From: Rachicladosporium sp. CCFEE 5018
Lineage: Eukaryota > Ascomycota > Dothideomycetes > Cladosporiales > Cladosporiaceae
Reading direction: 5' to 3'
DNA: 64,000 nt
Assembly: GCA_002077045.2 (NCBI GenBank)
Contig: KZ111173.1
Span: 1 to 64,000 of the forward strand
Shown piece after piece: positions 1 to 11,309 of the stretch (position 1 is the stretch's first letter; the number at the start of each line of letters is the position of its first letter). The notes beneath the pieces were generated by a model. The model did not search any database. It saw only the letters and a list, made by a program, of their open reading frames with translations, and was not told the origin of the DNA. The position numbers were made by a program, and so were the translations under genes.

Positions 1-1130
1 ATATATAAGAACCTAGAATACCTAGGCTATAACCTTTACTAATAGTATAAGCCTCTTAGTCTAGGTCTTAGTCTTCTTAAGCTCTTTCCTAGCCTCTTAC
101 CCTATAGTGAACACCTTAATGCTCCTACTCCCTATCTACTTTACCCTAATAACCTCCTTCCTCCTAATTCTCTTTACTAACTCCTTATAGGAGAGTCCTA
201 TAATCTCTTTACGCTCCTCTAGGTCCTAAATCCTAACTATAACCCCTATAGGCTATTCTTTAGCTATAACTCTTACCTAGGTTCTCTACTAGCTCTATTA
301 GCTCTGCTATCTCTAGAGGGTGCTCCTCTAGAACTCTTTCCTAAAGTCTTTAATCTCCTAGAGAAGGAGGTTAGTACCTAGGCTTTATTATTACTATCTT
401 AAAGTCTTAGCTTAGAGGATATTAATAACTTAAGTAGCCTTCTAAAGTAGGATCTTATATGCCCTAGCATGTAAATCCTGTCCTTTATAGGCCTCTAAGA
501 TGTCCTTCTAGAGTGCTTATACTATCTAGGTGTTTAGGGTCTAGTACTATTAGGTTAGTGTCTTCCTCTACTATAGGGGGAACCCCTAACTTCCCCCTAC
601 TCCCCTCTACCCTCCCTCTCTATCCTATCGCTATTCCCTATCTTTAGTAGTATCCTCTCCTCTACTCTAGTCGCTCCCTTACTCCTTAGGTATATATATA
701 GTTCTCTATATCTATCTCTTCTTTATACTCTCCTTCGAGGTTTTTACTATAATAAGTAGTTTCCTTCTTAGATAGCTTATAGGATAGCTTCCTATACAGG
801 CTACTAGAGCACTAAATTAGGCGTATAAATTCTTATCTTATCTTATCTTACTCCTTCGATATAAATGAACATATTCCTAAGTACTACGTATAGTATAAAG
901 TCGGCTAGACTACGAAGGTATATATTAGATTTTAGAGGCTACTATAGATTAAGGGTAATACTATACCGGAACCTAATACTAATACGCCGGTCGCGTAGAT
1001 CTATAAGATTAGGCCGGCGGATAATCCTAATAGGTATTTAGGGTTATATTTTAAGACCTCTAGTATTTATTAGGACAAACCCTAGATAGTAGTATTACTA
1101 AAGACGAAGTTGCCTTCGGACCTGTGAGGT
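1..1130. repeat. AT-rich, RIP-like subtelomeric repeat relic
   Basis: This stretch is rich in TpA and almost free of CpA and TpG; the first 60 bases contain neither. That bias is the footprint expected of repeat-induced point mutation, which turns CpA into TpA on both strands of duplicated DNA. No reading frame of useful length survives. From about 800 the sequence is a little more mixed and may be the worn end of a coding element, but I cannot name its family. Composition returns to normal genic sequence by about 1130. Confidence 0.6.
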
Positions 1131-1446
1131 TAAAGCCGATGATCAGCCGCGACGGCGAATATGCTAGTAATGGGTTCCTTATGAGGGACGTTGCCCGACA
1201 CCGCAATACAAAACGCAGGATGAGCGGAGTCACTGGTAGCGAAGTAAGGTAGACCGCTGCAGGAGCTAGAGCTTGAGAAGAAAGGCCTCTCGTTATGCCG
1301 ATGCGAGCATCACCTATTGTCTCTCAATGCATACCACTGTAACATTGTGCTCATTCTTCGATAGGTGTAATCAACGCTTTTAGATATGGAAGCGTAGCTC
1401 TGGAAGCCCTAGTACAACAAGTCGGCCGTGGCCTAAGATCCCTCCC
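1131..1446. other. 3' flank of the reductase gene, no gene seen
   Basis: Normal-composition sequence between the AT-rich relic and the 3' end of the minus-strand reductase. It aligns with 14870-15113 of the second copy, where many Cs and Gs are replaced by T and A. I see no coding frame here. Confidence 0.5.
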
Positions 1447-2875
1447 TCATATCAACGGCCTCGCTTCCCCAACAAGTGGTGGCAACATACCCAACTTACT
1501 GAACTCCCCACAAACAGCATGCATAGACTCCAACGTGTCAACATGCCCGGCAAACCCAAAGTACCTCGCCTTGTTCATACTCAAGCTCGCCGCCAAGCCC
1601 CACGCTGCCGCATCGCCGAATTCGAAATTAGGCTCAATGTCATCGAAAGGATTGTACTTCAATCCGTTCTTCTGCATGATCTCCTTCCACGCCTTCTGGT
1701 TCTCCGGCTCGTGAGCCCAGCCGACTAGTGTCCACGCGAAGCGGAGCTGGCGTCCTGGTCCGTAGCCGAGAGGTGTGGGAACGAGGTCCTTGGTGCCGAT
1801 GACTGTGTACTTTGCTTCGTCTAAGTCTGGTGTGTTGGAGCCAGGAGCACCGTACCAGCTTGCGAGTTCCGGCCAGAGTCGGTTGTGAGGGAGTGGACAG
1901 GTATCGCTGGCATTGAACTTCTGATTTCTGCACTTATCCTCTAGCGCGGCCCATTCGGTCAGGTATCCAGTCAGTTTCGCCGAACTGTGCTCAGAGGGTC
2001 CGAGCCAGAGCTCGAGATCGCCGGGAAACTCGAGCTTCTCGCCTTTCTGCGCTTGGACGGCCTGCGGAATGTGTGATTAGTACACTTCGAGGGCAGATCA
2101 GAAAAGTCTATACTGACTGCATAGATCGCCAGAGGGAGCAGAATGTTCATGGCCGCACCAGTGACGGCACCTAGGATCCAGGCGGGACAGATGATGTTCC
2201 AGCCGATGTTGTGAGCCTCGCAATATTTGTAGAGAATGTCCTCTTGCGGGTAGTAGAAGTTGGGGGCCAGTGTCACTCTTGGATCGCTTTCAGTGGCTGG
2301 CGACCGATGCGGTCCCAGGTGGACGCCGTAATTCTTTGCGCCAGTCTGCAACACGAATCGCTTTGGGGTGATCTTGGCGAGATGCAGCGCTTCGGTGAAG
2401 TTACGCAGGAGCGCAGCTGCGCTTCAATGTCAGTGGAATACAAGCATCACACGAGCAAGCGAGCTCTACTATTTGTGTCTACCAGCTGTTGTGCATTGCT
2501 CCAAGGTGGCTGCCCGGGATCGGGTCGTGGCTGGAGGTATGAGTAGAAGAAGACGTGATCTGCTTTGACTCCCTTCCCTCGTAATTCCTTCGCAATGTCC
2601 TCAGGCTTTGACAGAAAGTCCACGGCTACATGCTCGACTCGACTTCGCTGATCTGGTGTCAACAAAGCCATCATCTCCTTCGGCGGAGGTTTGCGCGATG
2701 CAGCCCAGACTTTGGTCCATCTCTCAGGACTCTCCAGCAGCACTCGCAAGGTGGCGAACCCGGATATGCCATTGGCGCCCGTTACAATGGCCGTCAAGCC
2801 TTTGATTTCTGTCGAGAAGCTTGGCAAGTTGTTGTAGATTCCCTGCTTTCGCAGAGGAAGTTGCTCGGATCCCAT
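1447..2875 (-). CDS. PRISE-type short-chain reductase, copy 1
   Basis: Three exons on the minus strand (2875-2470, 2416-2118, 2061-1447) give 439 residues. The protein is an atypical short-chain dehydrogenase of the progesterone-5-beta-reductase/iridoid-synthase-like (PRISE, VEP1-like) group, which reduces enones with NAD(P)H. Evidence is the N-terminal nucleotide-binding motif TGANGISG (residues 32-39), a TGAKNYG segment in the centre, and the NFYYPQEDIL and W..ICPAWILG blocks typical of the family. Introns of 53 and 56 bases have GT-AG ends and a TACTAAT branch site in the second. It matches 15114-16542 without any indel. It diverges from the cupin gene at 3107 across 231 bases, so the two may share a promoter. 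The substrate is unknown. Confidence 0.85.
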
Positions 2876-3106
2876 GATGTGAGTTATTGAGATGTATCAC
2901 ACGATGTTGTCGAAGAATTGCAGGCGGTCGTGGTCTGTTTGAACATATATGAGTGTTCTCGTTCATACGCCATTGAGGGGTGATTGCCAATCATGAACCC
3001 CGCAGTCGTGCATCCACCTCGGACGCGGACATCTCATAGCAATCGAATACTGCGCTGCACATCAGCAAATCCTACATACGAGAGTTTGTGACAGCCCACA
3101 GACAGA

Positions 3107-3742
3107 ATGGTCAACGTCAAGACCTACCATCTCCCGCCTACGCCTCTCATTCCGAACTCCCCACAACCCCTACTCCACTACCCTGGTCTCTTGGCCAGCG
3201 AGACCTCCGACACAATCTTGGCCAAAGCCTACGATCTCTTCGACTCCAACGCCTGGGAACTCCAATGGATCTTCCGCTATGGTCCAACGCAGCCCTCACA
3301 CTACCACAGTCACACACATGAGTGTATGGCCGTATTGACAGGCAGTGGGGTGATACGGTTCGGGGTTGCGGACACCGGCAACGACGATGCTGATCATGAG
3401 GAGGGCGGCGTGACGGTCTCTGCCTCAGCAGGCGATGTTTTTGTCATACCGGCCGGCGTGGCGCACAAGACACATGAGGTTCAGCCCATAACGAGTTTCG
3501 AGCTCATCAGTCCCGGAACGGGGCATGGCATACCGGGTGAGAATCCGAGGAAGCAGCTGCAGGAGGTGAAGCTGGAGGGGTTTACTATGCTGGGAGCGTA
3601 TCCAAGAGGATCGAAGGGGTGGGACTTCGCTGAGCGGATTGCGCCGGGCGTCGAGATGAAGGAGAGCTGGGATGTGGAGAAGCCTCTGAGGGATCCAGTG
3701 TTGGGCGTCGCTGAAGAGGGCTTGTGCGGAACGTGGAAGTGA
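3107..3742 (+). CDS. YjlB-like cupin protein, copy 1
   Basis: A single exon of 211 residues starting at an ATG. Both cupin motifs are visible: HSHTHECMAVLTGSG (motif 1, with the HxH and Glu metal ligands) and GDVFVIPAGVAHKTH (motif 2, with the last His ligand). Length and layout fit the COG4297/YjlB group of single-domain cupins, which bind a metal; their reaction is not settled. No signal peptide is seen, so it is probably cytosolic. It is transcribed away from the reductase at 1447-2875. The second copy at 16774-17409 differs at a few residues, mainly around the acidic loop after the first motif. Confidence 0.85.
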   Translation: MVNVKTYHLPPTPLIPNSPQPLLHYPGLLASETSDTILAKAYDLFDSNAWELQWIFRYGPTQPSHYHSHTHECMAVLTGSGVIRFGVADTGNDDADHEEGGVTVSASAGDVFVIPAGVAHKTHEVQPITSFELISPGTGHGIPGENPRKQLQEVKLEGFTMLGAYPRGSKGWDFAERIAPGVEMKESWDVEKPLRDPVLGVAEEGLCGTWK

Positions 3743-4004
3743 GGGTCGATGGTCGGTCAGCCAGTATGGGGGCATTGTTGAGAGAGAGGTCGCCCGAGAC
3801 AGACGAGGACACTGCTCGCCAAGGTCACGACAGATTGCGCATCCCGCAGAGCCCGGACCGTGGTCGCTCGTCTGCTACGATTGCGCGATCGATTGGTAGG
3901 ACGCGCTCCGAGTCGCCAGTGTTGAGCTTAGAGGGTCACCCCAGCCCAAGACAGCGGTCGCAAGTAATGCCCATAGATTGTACCACTCCCATCTCCACGT
4001 GCGT

Positions 4005-4810
4005 TCAGCTCTTCACTGCGGTCTTACCCTCCTCTTCCATCTCCCTCAGCCTCTCCACAACCTTGCCCCTCAAATACGCACTCAAGCCCAACACCCCCTC
4101 CATAGTACAAATCCGATACGTCCCCGCCTCCTGATACCTCCCATGCCCATCCACAAACTCCCCCTTCGCATCCAACTCCAGACTCCCAAAAATATCCTCC
4201 GGCCACGCCACCCTCCCAAAGTCAGGTGGCTGCCTCTGATCACTGACGTGAATATACCCTCCTTTGCCCGCACCACCCATACCGCCTTGAGCTTCGGAGA
4301 CATGGCCGGAGAGGCTGGGCTTGGACATGCTGGCTTGGCTGCCTTTGCCGCGGCGTCGAGGGGGGCTTTTGGAGGGGGAGAAGACGCCGCCGGAGCCGAG
4401 GGCGGAGCCGGCCTGCGAGCTGTACATGGCTGCTTGGGCTATGACCTCAGGGTCTGAGTGGGCGTGTTTGCGGAGGGTTTCGTGAATGATGTTGAGGAAG
4501 GCGGGATTCTCCGTGAGAGATTCGGGAGTTGGGGGAATAATTGAGGTTGTGCCGATTGCGAGATGTGGGCTTGGGGGAGAGGTCGGGAGGAGGGAGAGGA
4601 TGAGAGAGGATGAGGAGATAGGGTCGGGGTGGATGTACTAGTCATGTCTCAGCAAGGGAAAAGCGTAGATTGATGGGAGGCTCATGCGATATTCGGGTTA
4701 CTTGGGAGGGTGGAAAGTGCTCGGCGGAGGGTACTTGGAGACGTTCGAGCGATGAGACGGAGGCATTGAAAACATGAAGCTGTCCCTGGTGCGCACAGAA
4801 GAGTTGCCAT
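4005..4810 (-). pseudogene. Predicted mitochondrial protein, copy 1, splice-broken
   Basis: Counterpart of the intact gene at 17673-18478. The first exon (start 4810) still encodes a mitochondrial-type presequence (MATLLCAPG...), and the second exon still reads to the stop at 4005. The intron between them is broken: the donor GTATGC of copy 2 is GCATGA here, the acceptor CCAG has become CTTG, and the fifth codon of the second exon has changed from CAG to TAG. No alternative GT-AG pair I tried restores the frame. A shortened product from an internal ATG at 4427 is possible. The function of the family is unknown to me. Confidence 0.6.
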
Positions 4811-5199
4811 CTCAGCGTGAACGTTCAAGAGATAGAGCCAATAGGTCAAGTAAAGCAAAGTGGTTATATTGTACTGAATAGCTTGCAATGGAAGTCATGG
4901 TATCAGAATCTACAGATCATCGCCCATGACGTGTGGCTGGATCTTCAAGCACTGACCACCCAAGATCAGAACATCATTACCAGTCCCTAATGAATGTCTA
5001 CGCCATGCGGTCGTTGCTTGCGTGCTGCGGGTTTCAAGTCCGGTCGAGGGCGGAACGTAGCAGCCCAGGTCATCGCAGCACCTCGAGGCTGAGTCCACTG
5101 CTGTGGATTGCCGTGAAACGCGTGCTCGCCCTTTGACGCAGGTCATACTAAGCCATGCATGGGATGCGGAACAACACCCCCGCGAGATGTTCAATGCCA
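4811..5199. other. Intergenic, upstream of the mitochondrial-protein gene
   Basis: 389 bases between the start of the mitochondrial-protein gene copy and the 3' end of SNF7. No coding frame is conserved with the matching interval 18479-18872. It probably holds the promoter of the former gene and the 3' UTR of SNF7. Confidence 0.5.
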
Positions 5200-6010
5200 C
5201 TACATCGCCATCTCAGCCTGCAGCTTCCGCAGCTCCTCCTCTTCGTCCTCTTCCTCGGCCACTGCTCGCCCTCGTACTATGCAAACGTCAGCATAACCCT
5301 CATCTCAACGCATCTCATAGACTTACTGGGTGCATTCGGGACATTGGGCACCCGCTGTATCTGATCGCTGATCGGCACACTGCCAGTCTTCAACATCTTC
5401 TCATCCAGCTGCTCCTGCTGCAACTCGGCCAACTCCTCATCAAGCTCGTCCTCATCAATAGCGTTACTCGTTGCGCCTTGCGCTAATGCTTCCGCAATCT
5501 CGTCTCCAACCGCGTGCTGCTCTCGCAGATCCTCCATGACTTGGTCCACCGTGTCTACCGTGAGACCGCCGTGTATCGTCTTCATAGCCTTGGACGCATT
5601 TGCCATGGCGTCCAGAGTCTCCTTGTTGATGTTCGCCGATTCGATCGAGGAGATCTCCTTCTCTAGCGTCATCATCTGTGCCGACGTTTGCTCGAGTGCC
5701 TGCTCGTGCGCCTTCTTTCGCCGGAGTGCCGCTTTCGCGACTGCAATACATGTCAGCTCACTCCTCCCGATTACCCAGCGAATCCTTTTACCACCCGTAG
5801 GCTGACAGTATTGCACTCACGTCCTTTATTCGTGCTCACGTTCTTCCGTGCTATCGCATCCTGCTCGTCCATCTGGTTCTGCAAGTGCTTCTCCCGCTTC
5901 GACAACATGTCCAGCGTACTTCGCAGTCCGAGGATAGCATTCTTGGTCGTGTCCTTCTTCTTCGCTGCGTTACCACCCCATAGGCTGCCGAGGCCCCAGC
6001 CGCTTGCCAT
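5200..6010 (-). CDS. SNF7: ESCRT-III subunit Snf7/Vps32, copy 1
   Basis: Three exons (6010-5821, 5740-5327, 5276-5200) give 226 residues. Snf7 is the main filament-forming subunit of ESCRT-III, which buds and cuts membranes at endosomes and serves in pH signalling and membrane repair. The product has a basic, helical N-terminal half, the conserved SIESANINKETLDAMAN and AMKTIHGGL blocks, an acidic DEDELDEELAEL segment, and a short C-terminal helix EEELRKLQAEMAM that looks like the MIM1 helix that binds Vps4. The length is close to yeast Snf7 (240). Donors are GTGAGT and GTAAGT. It diverges from TEN1 across 500 bases. Confidence 0.95.
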
Positions 6011-6510
6011 GATGGACCACTGCAGACAACCTGCGCAAGCTCCCGGGCAGGGTCTGCTTGTATGTGCCCGATAGATGCCAAGTGATATCAGTCACACGGA
6101 CCACGTCCAGACAAGTCACTCCGGAGATATTGCTGTGATATCGATGCTTCTACCACCTCGGAGCCTGCGTGCTATGTTTGCTGCGAACGGCCTGTTATAG
6201 CAAGTCCGGAGTCTCTCAGATGATGAAAGAAGCAATTTGGAAGCCTTGGAAGATATTGCAGTGCAAGGGGCGATATCGAGTAGCGAGTGTGTGAAATGTT
6301 GCTGGCGCCTGTTTCTTTATCGCGGTATTGAATCTCGTGAAGCGGGATGCACGCGTACGTAATCCAATGGCACGTGCCTCTTCACACAATCGCTCTCGCT
6401 GTGTTCCACTTTTCTCACGAATCCCTCTTATGCTTCCATCGACCTCACCTTCTCTTCTCCAGGTGAGGAACGTATGAGCTACCATCAGAGTAACGAGGTC
6501 ATTGAGGAAC
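6011..6510. promoter_or_regulatory. Divergent SNF7/TEN1 promoter region, copy 1
   Basis: 500 bases between the start codons of SNF7 (minus) and TEN1 (plus). The segment just upstream of TEN1 is pyrimidine-rich, as is common at fungal transcription starts. I see no strong TATA element. The 112-codon open frame on the minus strand here is not kept in copy 2 and is taken as chance. Confidence 0.45.
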
Positions 6511-6985
6511 ATGCCGCCGAAGAGGGCCGGCGAGTATGCATACCTCGAAAGCAAACCTCAAGCGAGCCAGCTAGTCCTGCTCTCCCAGATTGCCGGTATG
6601 AGCGAGGGCAGCAAGGTAAGATTTCTAGGATGGTGAGTCTGTACATTCTTTCCATACTTTCATCCCACTTATCGTTGTTCCTAGCGTAGCCTCATATAAC
6701 GTGCCTAGCGCGACCTTGCTTCTCGAAGATCACGCTGCAATCTCGAAGCGGTCTTCCGTTCTCGTCAACGTCGATGGGATTACAAGCACGCTTAATGCTG
6801 AGCTGACCCAGATCGGCGCTCTGCTCAACGTTGTGGGCTACGTCGATCACAGCAGTGTTGTTAATGCGAGCGAGAAGGAGTCATCGACGAACGTCAACGC
6901 TCTTATGATCTGGTCTGCCGGAGCGGTCAAAGTCGACGAATACGAGACGGCTGTCAAGGATTTGCAATCGACATGTGCTGCCTGA
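6511..6985 (+). CDS. TEN1: CST complex subunit Ten1, copy 1
   Basis: Two exons (6511-6632, 6685-6985) give 140 residues. Ten1 is the small OB-fold partner of Stn1 in the CST complex, which caps telomeres and brings in primase/polymerase alpha to fill in the C-strand. The call rests on the size, the spliced KVRFLGCVASY segment (a hallmark beta-strand block of Ten1), the following LLLED strand, VLVNVDGI, and a C-terminal helix after GALLNVVGYV. The intron (GTGAGT donor, CCTAG acceptor) falls inside the RFLGCV block, and only this acceptor keeps the frame. The ATG is supported by the same start in copy 2. It lies about 6 kb from the telomere in the contig 2 version. Confidence 0.8.
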
Positions 6986-7837
6986 AGGCCCTCGTTATTG
7001 ATTTCAGGCTTCTGCCACGACCTCTAGGCCGATCAACACCATGGAATCAAGACTACGACAGCGATTTCATCAAACTCGCTCTGGTGCTACTGAACTTACA
7101 GCACAATCATCGACGACATGCCTACCAGATGTAGTAGCTACAAAGTACAGTGACATGGGCTGCCAGCGTCTCGTGCCAGAATGCACATGTCGACATGCAA
7201 TGAGGGTGTATCAGTTACGTCCATAGCTTGTCTCGTGAGCATATGTCATACAGCAGTGCACCTATAATGCGAGCAAGGTGCAGCTCTTGCGCTGAGTGCG
7301 TTCAGCTGATGTCTTCGAAGAACACTGAATGTTTGGACTACGTGCGCTATTCACGCATGTGTGTCTCTGCTAGTCAATAGCGCCCACCCTGCCGAACCGG
7401 GAACTGCACTCGCACATGCGTTCACATACAATAACGCCATCGCAATCTTCGACGAGGCGAAGGATCTCCCCAAGTCGACTTGGTCACAGCTTGTTACAGG
7501 GCGTAGCAGCTCCCCCGCATTCCCGCCAACCAATGCTTGACCAGCCTGGGCGCCACCAAGCAATGCATAGTGGCCTCAGCGCATACCTTGACTGTGCATC
7601 AGCGCGTGAGGCGCTTCCCGTGACACACCGTCGGTCGCTGTGTATCACGCGAGGCGGGACTCAGCCTCGCAATCGCCAGATGGTCACGGCAGAAATGCAT
7701 ACCCCACCCTGCATCCCGACCTCATCTACAAGAGCATGGCAGCTGCCTCCCGTAAGATGCACCTGCTTCTCCTCTTCCCTACGGAGTGAGAATTAAGCGT
7801 ATCACTCGGCGCGTACGGCACACGCTGCTCGCCTGGT
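6986..7837. promoter_or_regulatory. Upstream region of the sugar transporter, copy 1
   Basis: 852 bases with no convincing gene; every open frame here is broken in copy 2. The part from about 7436 to 7600 is nearly identical to 21392-21560, although the flanks have diverged, so it may be a conserved control region or 5' UTR. It has two matches to the CreA carbon-repressor consensus (CCCCGC at 7513-7518 and CCCCAC at 7702-7707) and a CCAAT box near 7530. Short motifs like these occur by chance, so the regulatory reading is tentative. Confidence 0.4.
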
Positions 7838-10339
7838 ATGGCGTTCAACGGTAATGGGTTCGTGGAAGGAAAGAACAAGCTCATGGGCATCTGACTGACT
7901 TTGCAACAGCGCAAGCGACATCGAAGAGCTCGACAAGACTCCAAAGCTCGAGCAGAACGGCGATCATGACTATGAGACCGAAGCCGCAGCTCGGCGCAAA
8001 GCCAGCATCGCCGCCATGATGCAGAACACGACCGGCGAAGTCAAGAATCCACTCATCGGCATCCCTCGACCACAACTCATGCGAGATGTCGACGCCTTTG
8101 CCACGCAATATGGCTTCAGCGGCGACGAGGTCGACCTACTGAAGAAAGGCGCGATCGTCGCCCAGAACCCAGCGGACTTTGAGAACATGCCGGAGCTGGA
8201 CGATCACGACCGCAATGCCCTGCGCGAGGAGATCATGCGGCGCTGGAAGCATCCGTTCGCGTTGTACTTTACGATCATCCTCAATTCCATCGCAGCAGCT
8301 ATCCAAGGCTGGGACCAGACGGGAAGCAATGGCGCCAATCTCTCGTTTCCTAAAGAGTTCGGCATCAGCGCTGATCCGCCTGATTGCGGGGCCAGTGTGA
8401 ATGACCCGCTGTGCCAGAAAAACGCGTGGCTCGTGGGTTTCATCAACAGCTGCCCTTACATCGCTATTTGTCTCTTCACTGGCTGGATCTCGGATCCTGT
8501 CAATGAGTACCTCGGGCGTCGTGGGACGATCTTCGTTGCTGCTATCTTCTCCGTCTTGGCGCCGATTGGATCTGGCTTAACTCAGCATTGGGGGCAGCTT
8601 GTAGCTTGTCGTGAGTATCAACTCGAACCTGTTGCGTTACACTGTGAGGAGCGTGAAGAGTTGACCTTTCACAGGCATCCTTCTCGGAATTGGCATGGGG
8701 CTGAAAGAGGTGACTGTGCCGGTCTTCTCCGCCGAGAACGCGCCGACAAATATCAGAGGTGGGCTAGTCATGTCCTGGCAGCTCTGGACGGCCTTCGGCA
8801 TCTTTCTTGGGTACAGCGCGAATCTGGCCGTGTACAATGTGGGAAAGATGTACGCTTTCTTCCAACCATGACTTTTGTTGGAACCAAGAGTGCTGACTAT
8901 GAATTAGTGCATGGAGACTCCAGCTCGGAAGCGCTTTCATTCCAGCCGTACCGCTTCTTATCGGCATCTACTTCTGCCCAGAGTAAGTGATTCGCACGTG
9001 AACTCGGTGTCGATGCGACGTGCTGACCAGCGATTTCCAGATCTCCTCGATGGTATCTCAAGAAGAAGAAGCCCTACAAAGCCTACAAGTCATTGCTCCG
9101 CCTCCGCAACTCGCCACTGCAAGCTGCAAGAGATGTCTACTACATCCAAGCGCAGCTCGACGCCGAACACCGCATGATGGAGGAAGCTGGCCTGCTGAAA
9201 ACGAACAACTTCTTCTCTCGCTTCGTCGAGCTCTTCACGCTTCCTCGTGTCCGTCGAGCGACACAAGCTTCTGGAATCGTAATGATTGCACAGCAGATGT
9301 GTGGTATCAACGTACGACTCCTATTTACAAAGCTGCCCTTGGCAGAGCCATGTACTAAACAAAACACAGATTATCGCATTCTACAGCGCGACCATCTTCT
9401 CGCAAGCTGGCTTCAGCACTGCTTCGGCTCTATTCGTCTCCTGGGGCTTCGGTCTGGTGAACTTTGTCTTTGCATGGTAATATCGTTACATCCCATTTGC
9501 ACCGATTGTACTGACATGAGTCAGGCCTGCCGTATATACCATCGATACTTTCGGCAGACGAGGCCTCCTCATCTTCACATTCCCACAGATGGCATGGTCT
9601 CTGCTTGCAGCTGGTCTCTGCTTCCTGATCAAGGCTCCCAAGGCTCACTTGGCCACCGTCGCGCTGTTCGTCTTCATCTTCGGAGCTTTCTACTCGCCTG
9701 GAGAAGGTCCGGTGCCGTTTGCGGTACGTGTTGCGTGCTCATACAACATGCATGTGCCGGACTGACGATCTTGATAGTACTCGGCTGAAGTCTTCCCGCT
9801 CTCTCATCGCGAGATGGGCATGTCTTGGGCAGTGGCAACCAATAGTTAGTATTGGCCACGAGATCTACCCTTAGTATAGCAAGCTGACAGCACAACCAGA
9901 CTTCTGGGCATCGATCCTGTCGATGTCGCTCCCACGTATGCTACAAGCCTTCACCCCGACAGGTGTCTTCGGCTTCTACGCTGCGCTGAATGTCGTCGCA
10001 TTCTTCATGATCCTGTTCTTCCTCCCGGAGGTAAGCGCATCGCCATTCCCAGATCATCAGATGACGTACAGTGTTGACACCTCGCAGACCAAGCAGCGCA
10101 CCCTTGAAGAACTCGACTACGTTTTTGGCGTCCCCACTCGCAGGCACGCAGGCTTCGTAGCGCATGAACAGATCCCTTGGTGGTTCCGCAAGTGGATCTT
10201 TCAGAAGAAGGGAGAGCCTGAGCCGCAGCTGTATCATTTTGAGGATACGAGTGTGATCAATGCATATCGTGGGGACGCTGATGGCCCGGAAAAAGTGAAG
10301 ACTTACCATCAGGAGTTGGGGTCTACGCTGTCAGCATGA
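7838..10339 (+). CDS. SP-family MFS sugar/polyol transporter, copy 1
   Basis: Ten exons (7838-7857, 7910-8610, 8675-8849, 8908-8982, 9041-9311, 9370-9476, 9525-9723, 9778-9844, 9900-10030, 10088-10339) sum to 665 residues. Every sugar-porter signature appears in order: LGRRGTIF, a PESPRWYL block rebuilt across an intron, QQMCGIN, DTFGRRGLL, SAEVFPLSHR and PETKQRTLEEL. The protein sits in the plasma membrane and probably moves a sugar or polyol with protons; the substrate is not clear, though the myo-inositol-transporter-like clade fits best. The first exon is only 20 bases with a GTTCGT donor. I chose it because it is the only start that keeps frame in both copies. Long hydrophilic N- and C-terminal tails explain the length. 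Confidence 0.9.
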
Positions 10340-10511
10340 GGAAAGACACAATTATGAGAGTGGGTGAGATTGAGACTAGGCGCCGAGATGCCCTTGCGTA
10401 AGACTGTCTTTGATTTTTATGCTCTCTCTATCGGCATCGCGTCTTTCGAACCGCGTGTGGTCACATCTCGCTACGTCTGGTGCTCGAATACTAGATCGGT
10501 CATTGCCGCAA

Positions 10512-11309
10512 TCAATGCTTAGCCATCATCTTCGTCATCTTGGCGAATGTGGCTTGACGAGTCTGTTCCCATGAGCTGAACCCCATGAAGTCTTTCGCTC
10601 CTCCCACAGCAACCTGCTCAAAGTCCTCGCTAGTCAGTCCGGCAAATGCTTCCTCAGTGAAGTCATTCAACGGCATGCCGATCTCCTTGCCCTTGTCGCC
10701 GTGCTCCACATCATGCAGCTCCGTCTGCACGGCGGGTGGGAACAACTCGATGACCTTCACGTTCCACCCAGCGTCCTTAAGCTGTTGCCGTTGTGTGAGG
10801 ATGAGATGGTGCAGCGCGGCCTTCATGGCACAGTAGTTACCACATGGCAGGATTGGCACCAGCGCCAGACCAGAGGTAGTGTACATCAATGCGGTATCCT
10901 TAGGGGCTCGCTTCTGCAAGAACGGCAAGAAGGCCTTCGCTAGGTGCAGGGGCGAGATGTAGTCAGTCAAGATCTCGAGCTCCAACTTTGCGATATCGAC
11001 GCCTTTGTCCGGCTCGGTCCAATCGAGAGATCGCTGGAGTCCGGCGTTGATCCAGACACAGTCGATATCTGGGTGCTTCTTGAAGATGTCGGCCGCGAAG
11101 GCTGGAATCGCCTTGAGGTCGGTAATGTCAAATTGGGCAGAGTCAACATTGCCCTTGGAGCCATGCTCGGAGACGAACTGGTCGAGCTTCTCCTGTCGAC
11201 GGCCGGAGACAATGACTGAGGTGCCTGTTGAGACGAATTTGGAGGCGAGGGCGTAGCCTATGCCACTCGTGGCGCCTAGGATGAGGACTTTGTTGTAGCG
11301 GAAAGACAT
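10512..11309 (-). CDS. Classical short-chain dehydrogenase (DltE-like), copy 1
   Basis: A single exon of 265 residues. The Rossmann motif GATSGIG is at residues 12-18, followed by the NAG motif (INAG), the catalytic Ser in YTTSGLA and the YCAMK active-site Tyr/Lys pair, so the enzyme should be an active NAD(P)-dependent oxidoreductase. Open sequence continues upstream but begins with a non-ATG codon; the ATG at 11309 gives the usual N-terminus just before the first beta strand. It diverges from the DHA2 transporter at 11887, and the pair is kept in both copies, which hints at a shared detoxification or metabolite role. The substrate is unknown. Confidence 0.85.
   Translation of the reverse strand: MSFRYNKVLILGATSGIGYALASKFVSTGTSVIVSGRRQEKLDQFVSEHGSKGNVDSAQFDITDLKAIPAFAADIFKKHPDIDCVWINAGLQRSLDWTEPDKGVDIAKLELEILTDYISPLHLAKAFLPFLQKRAPKDTALMYTTSGLALVPILPCGNYCAMKAALHHLILTQRQQLKDAGWNVKVIELFPPAVQTELHDVEHGDKGKEIGMPLNDFTEEAFAGLTSEDFEQVAVGGAKDFMGFSSWEQTRQATFAKMTKMMAKH

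Noticed and set aside
5020..5120. tRNA-like T-arm sequence (GGGTTTCAAGTCCGG)
   Set aside because: No matching acceptor, anticodon or D-arm could be paired around it.
6216..6554. 112-codon minus-strand frame between SNF7 and TEN1
   Set aside because: It overlaps the TEN1 start and is absent from copy 2.
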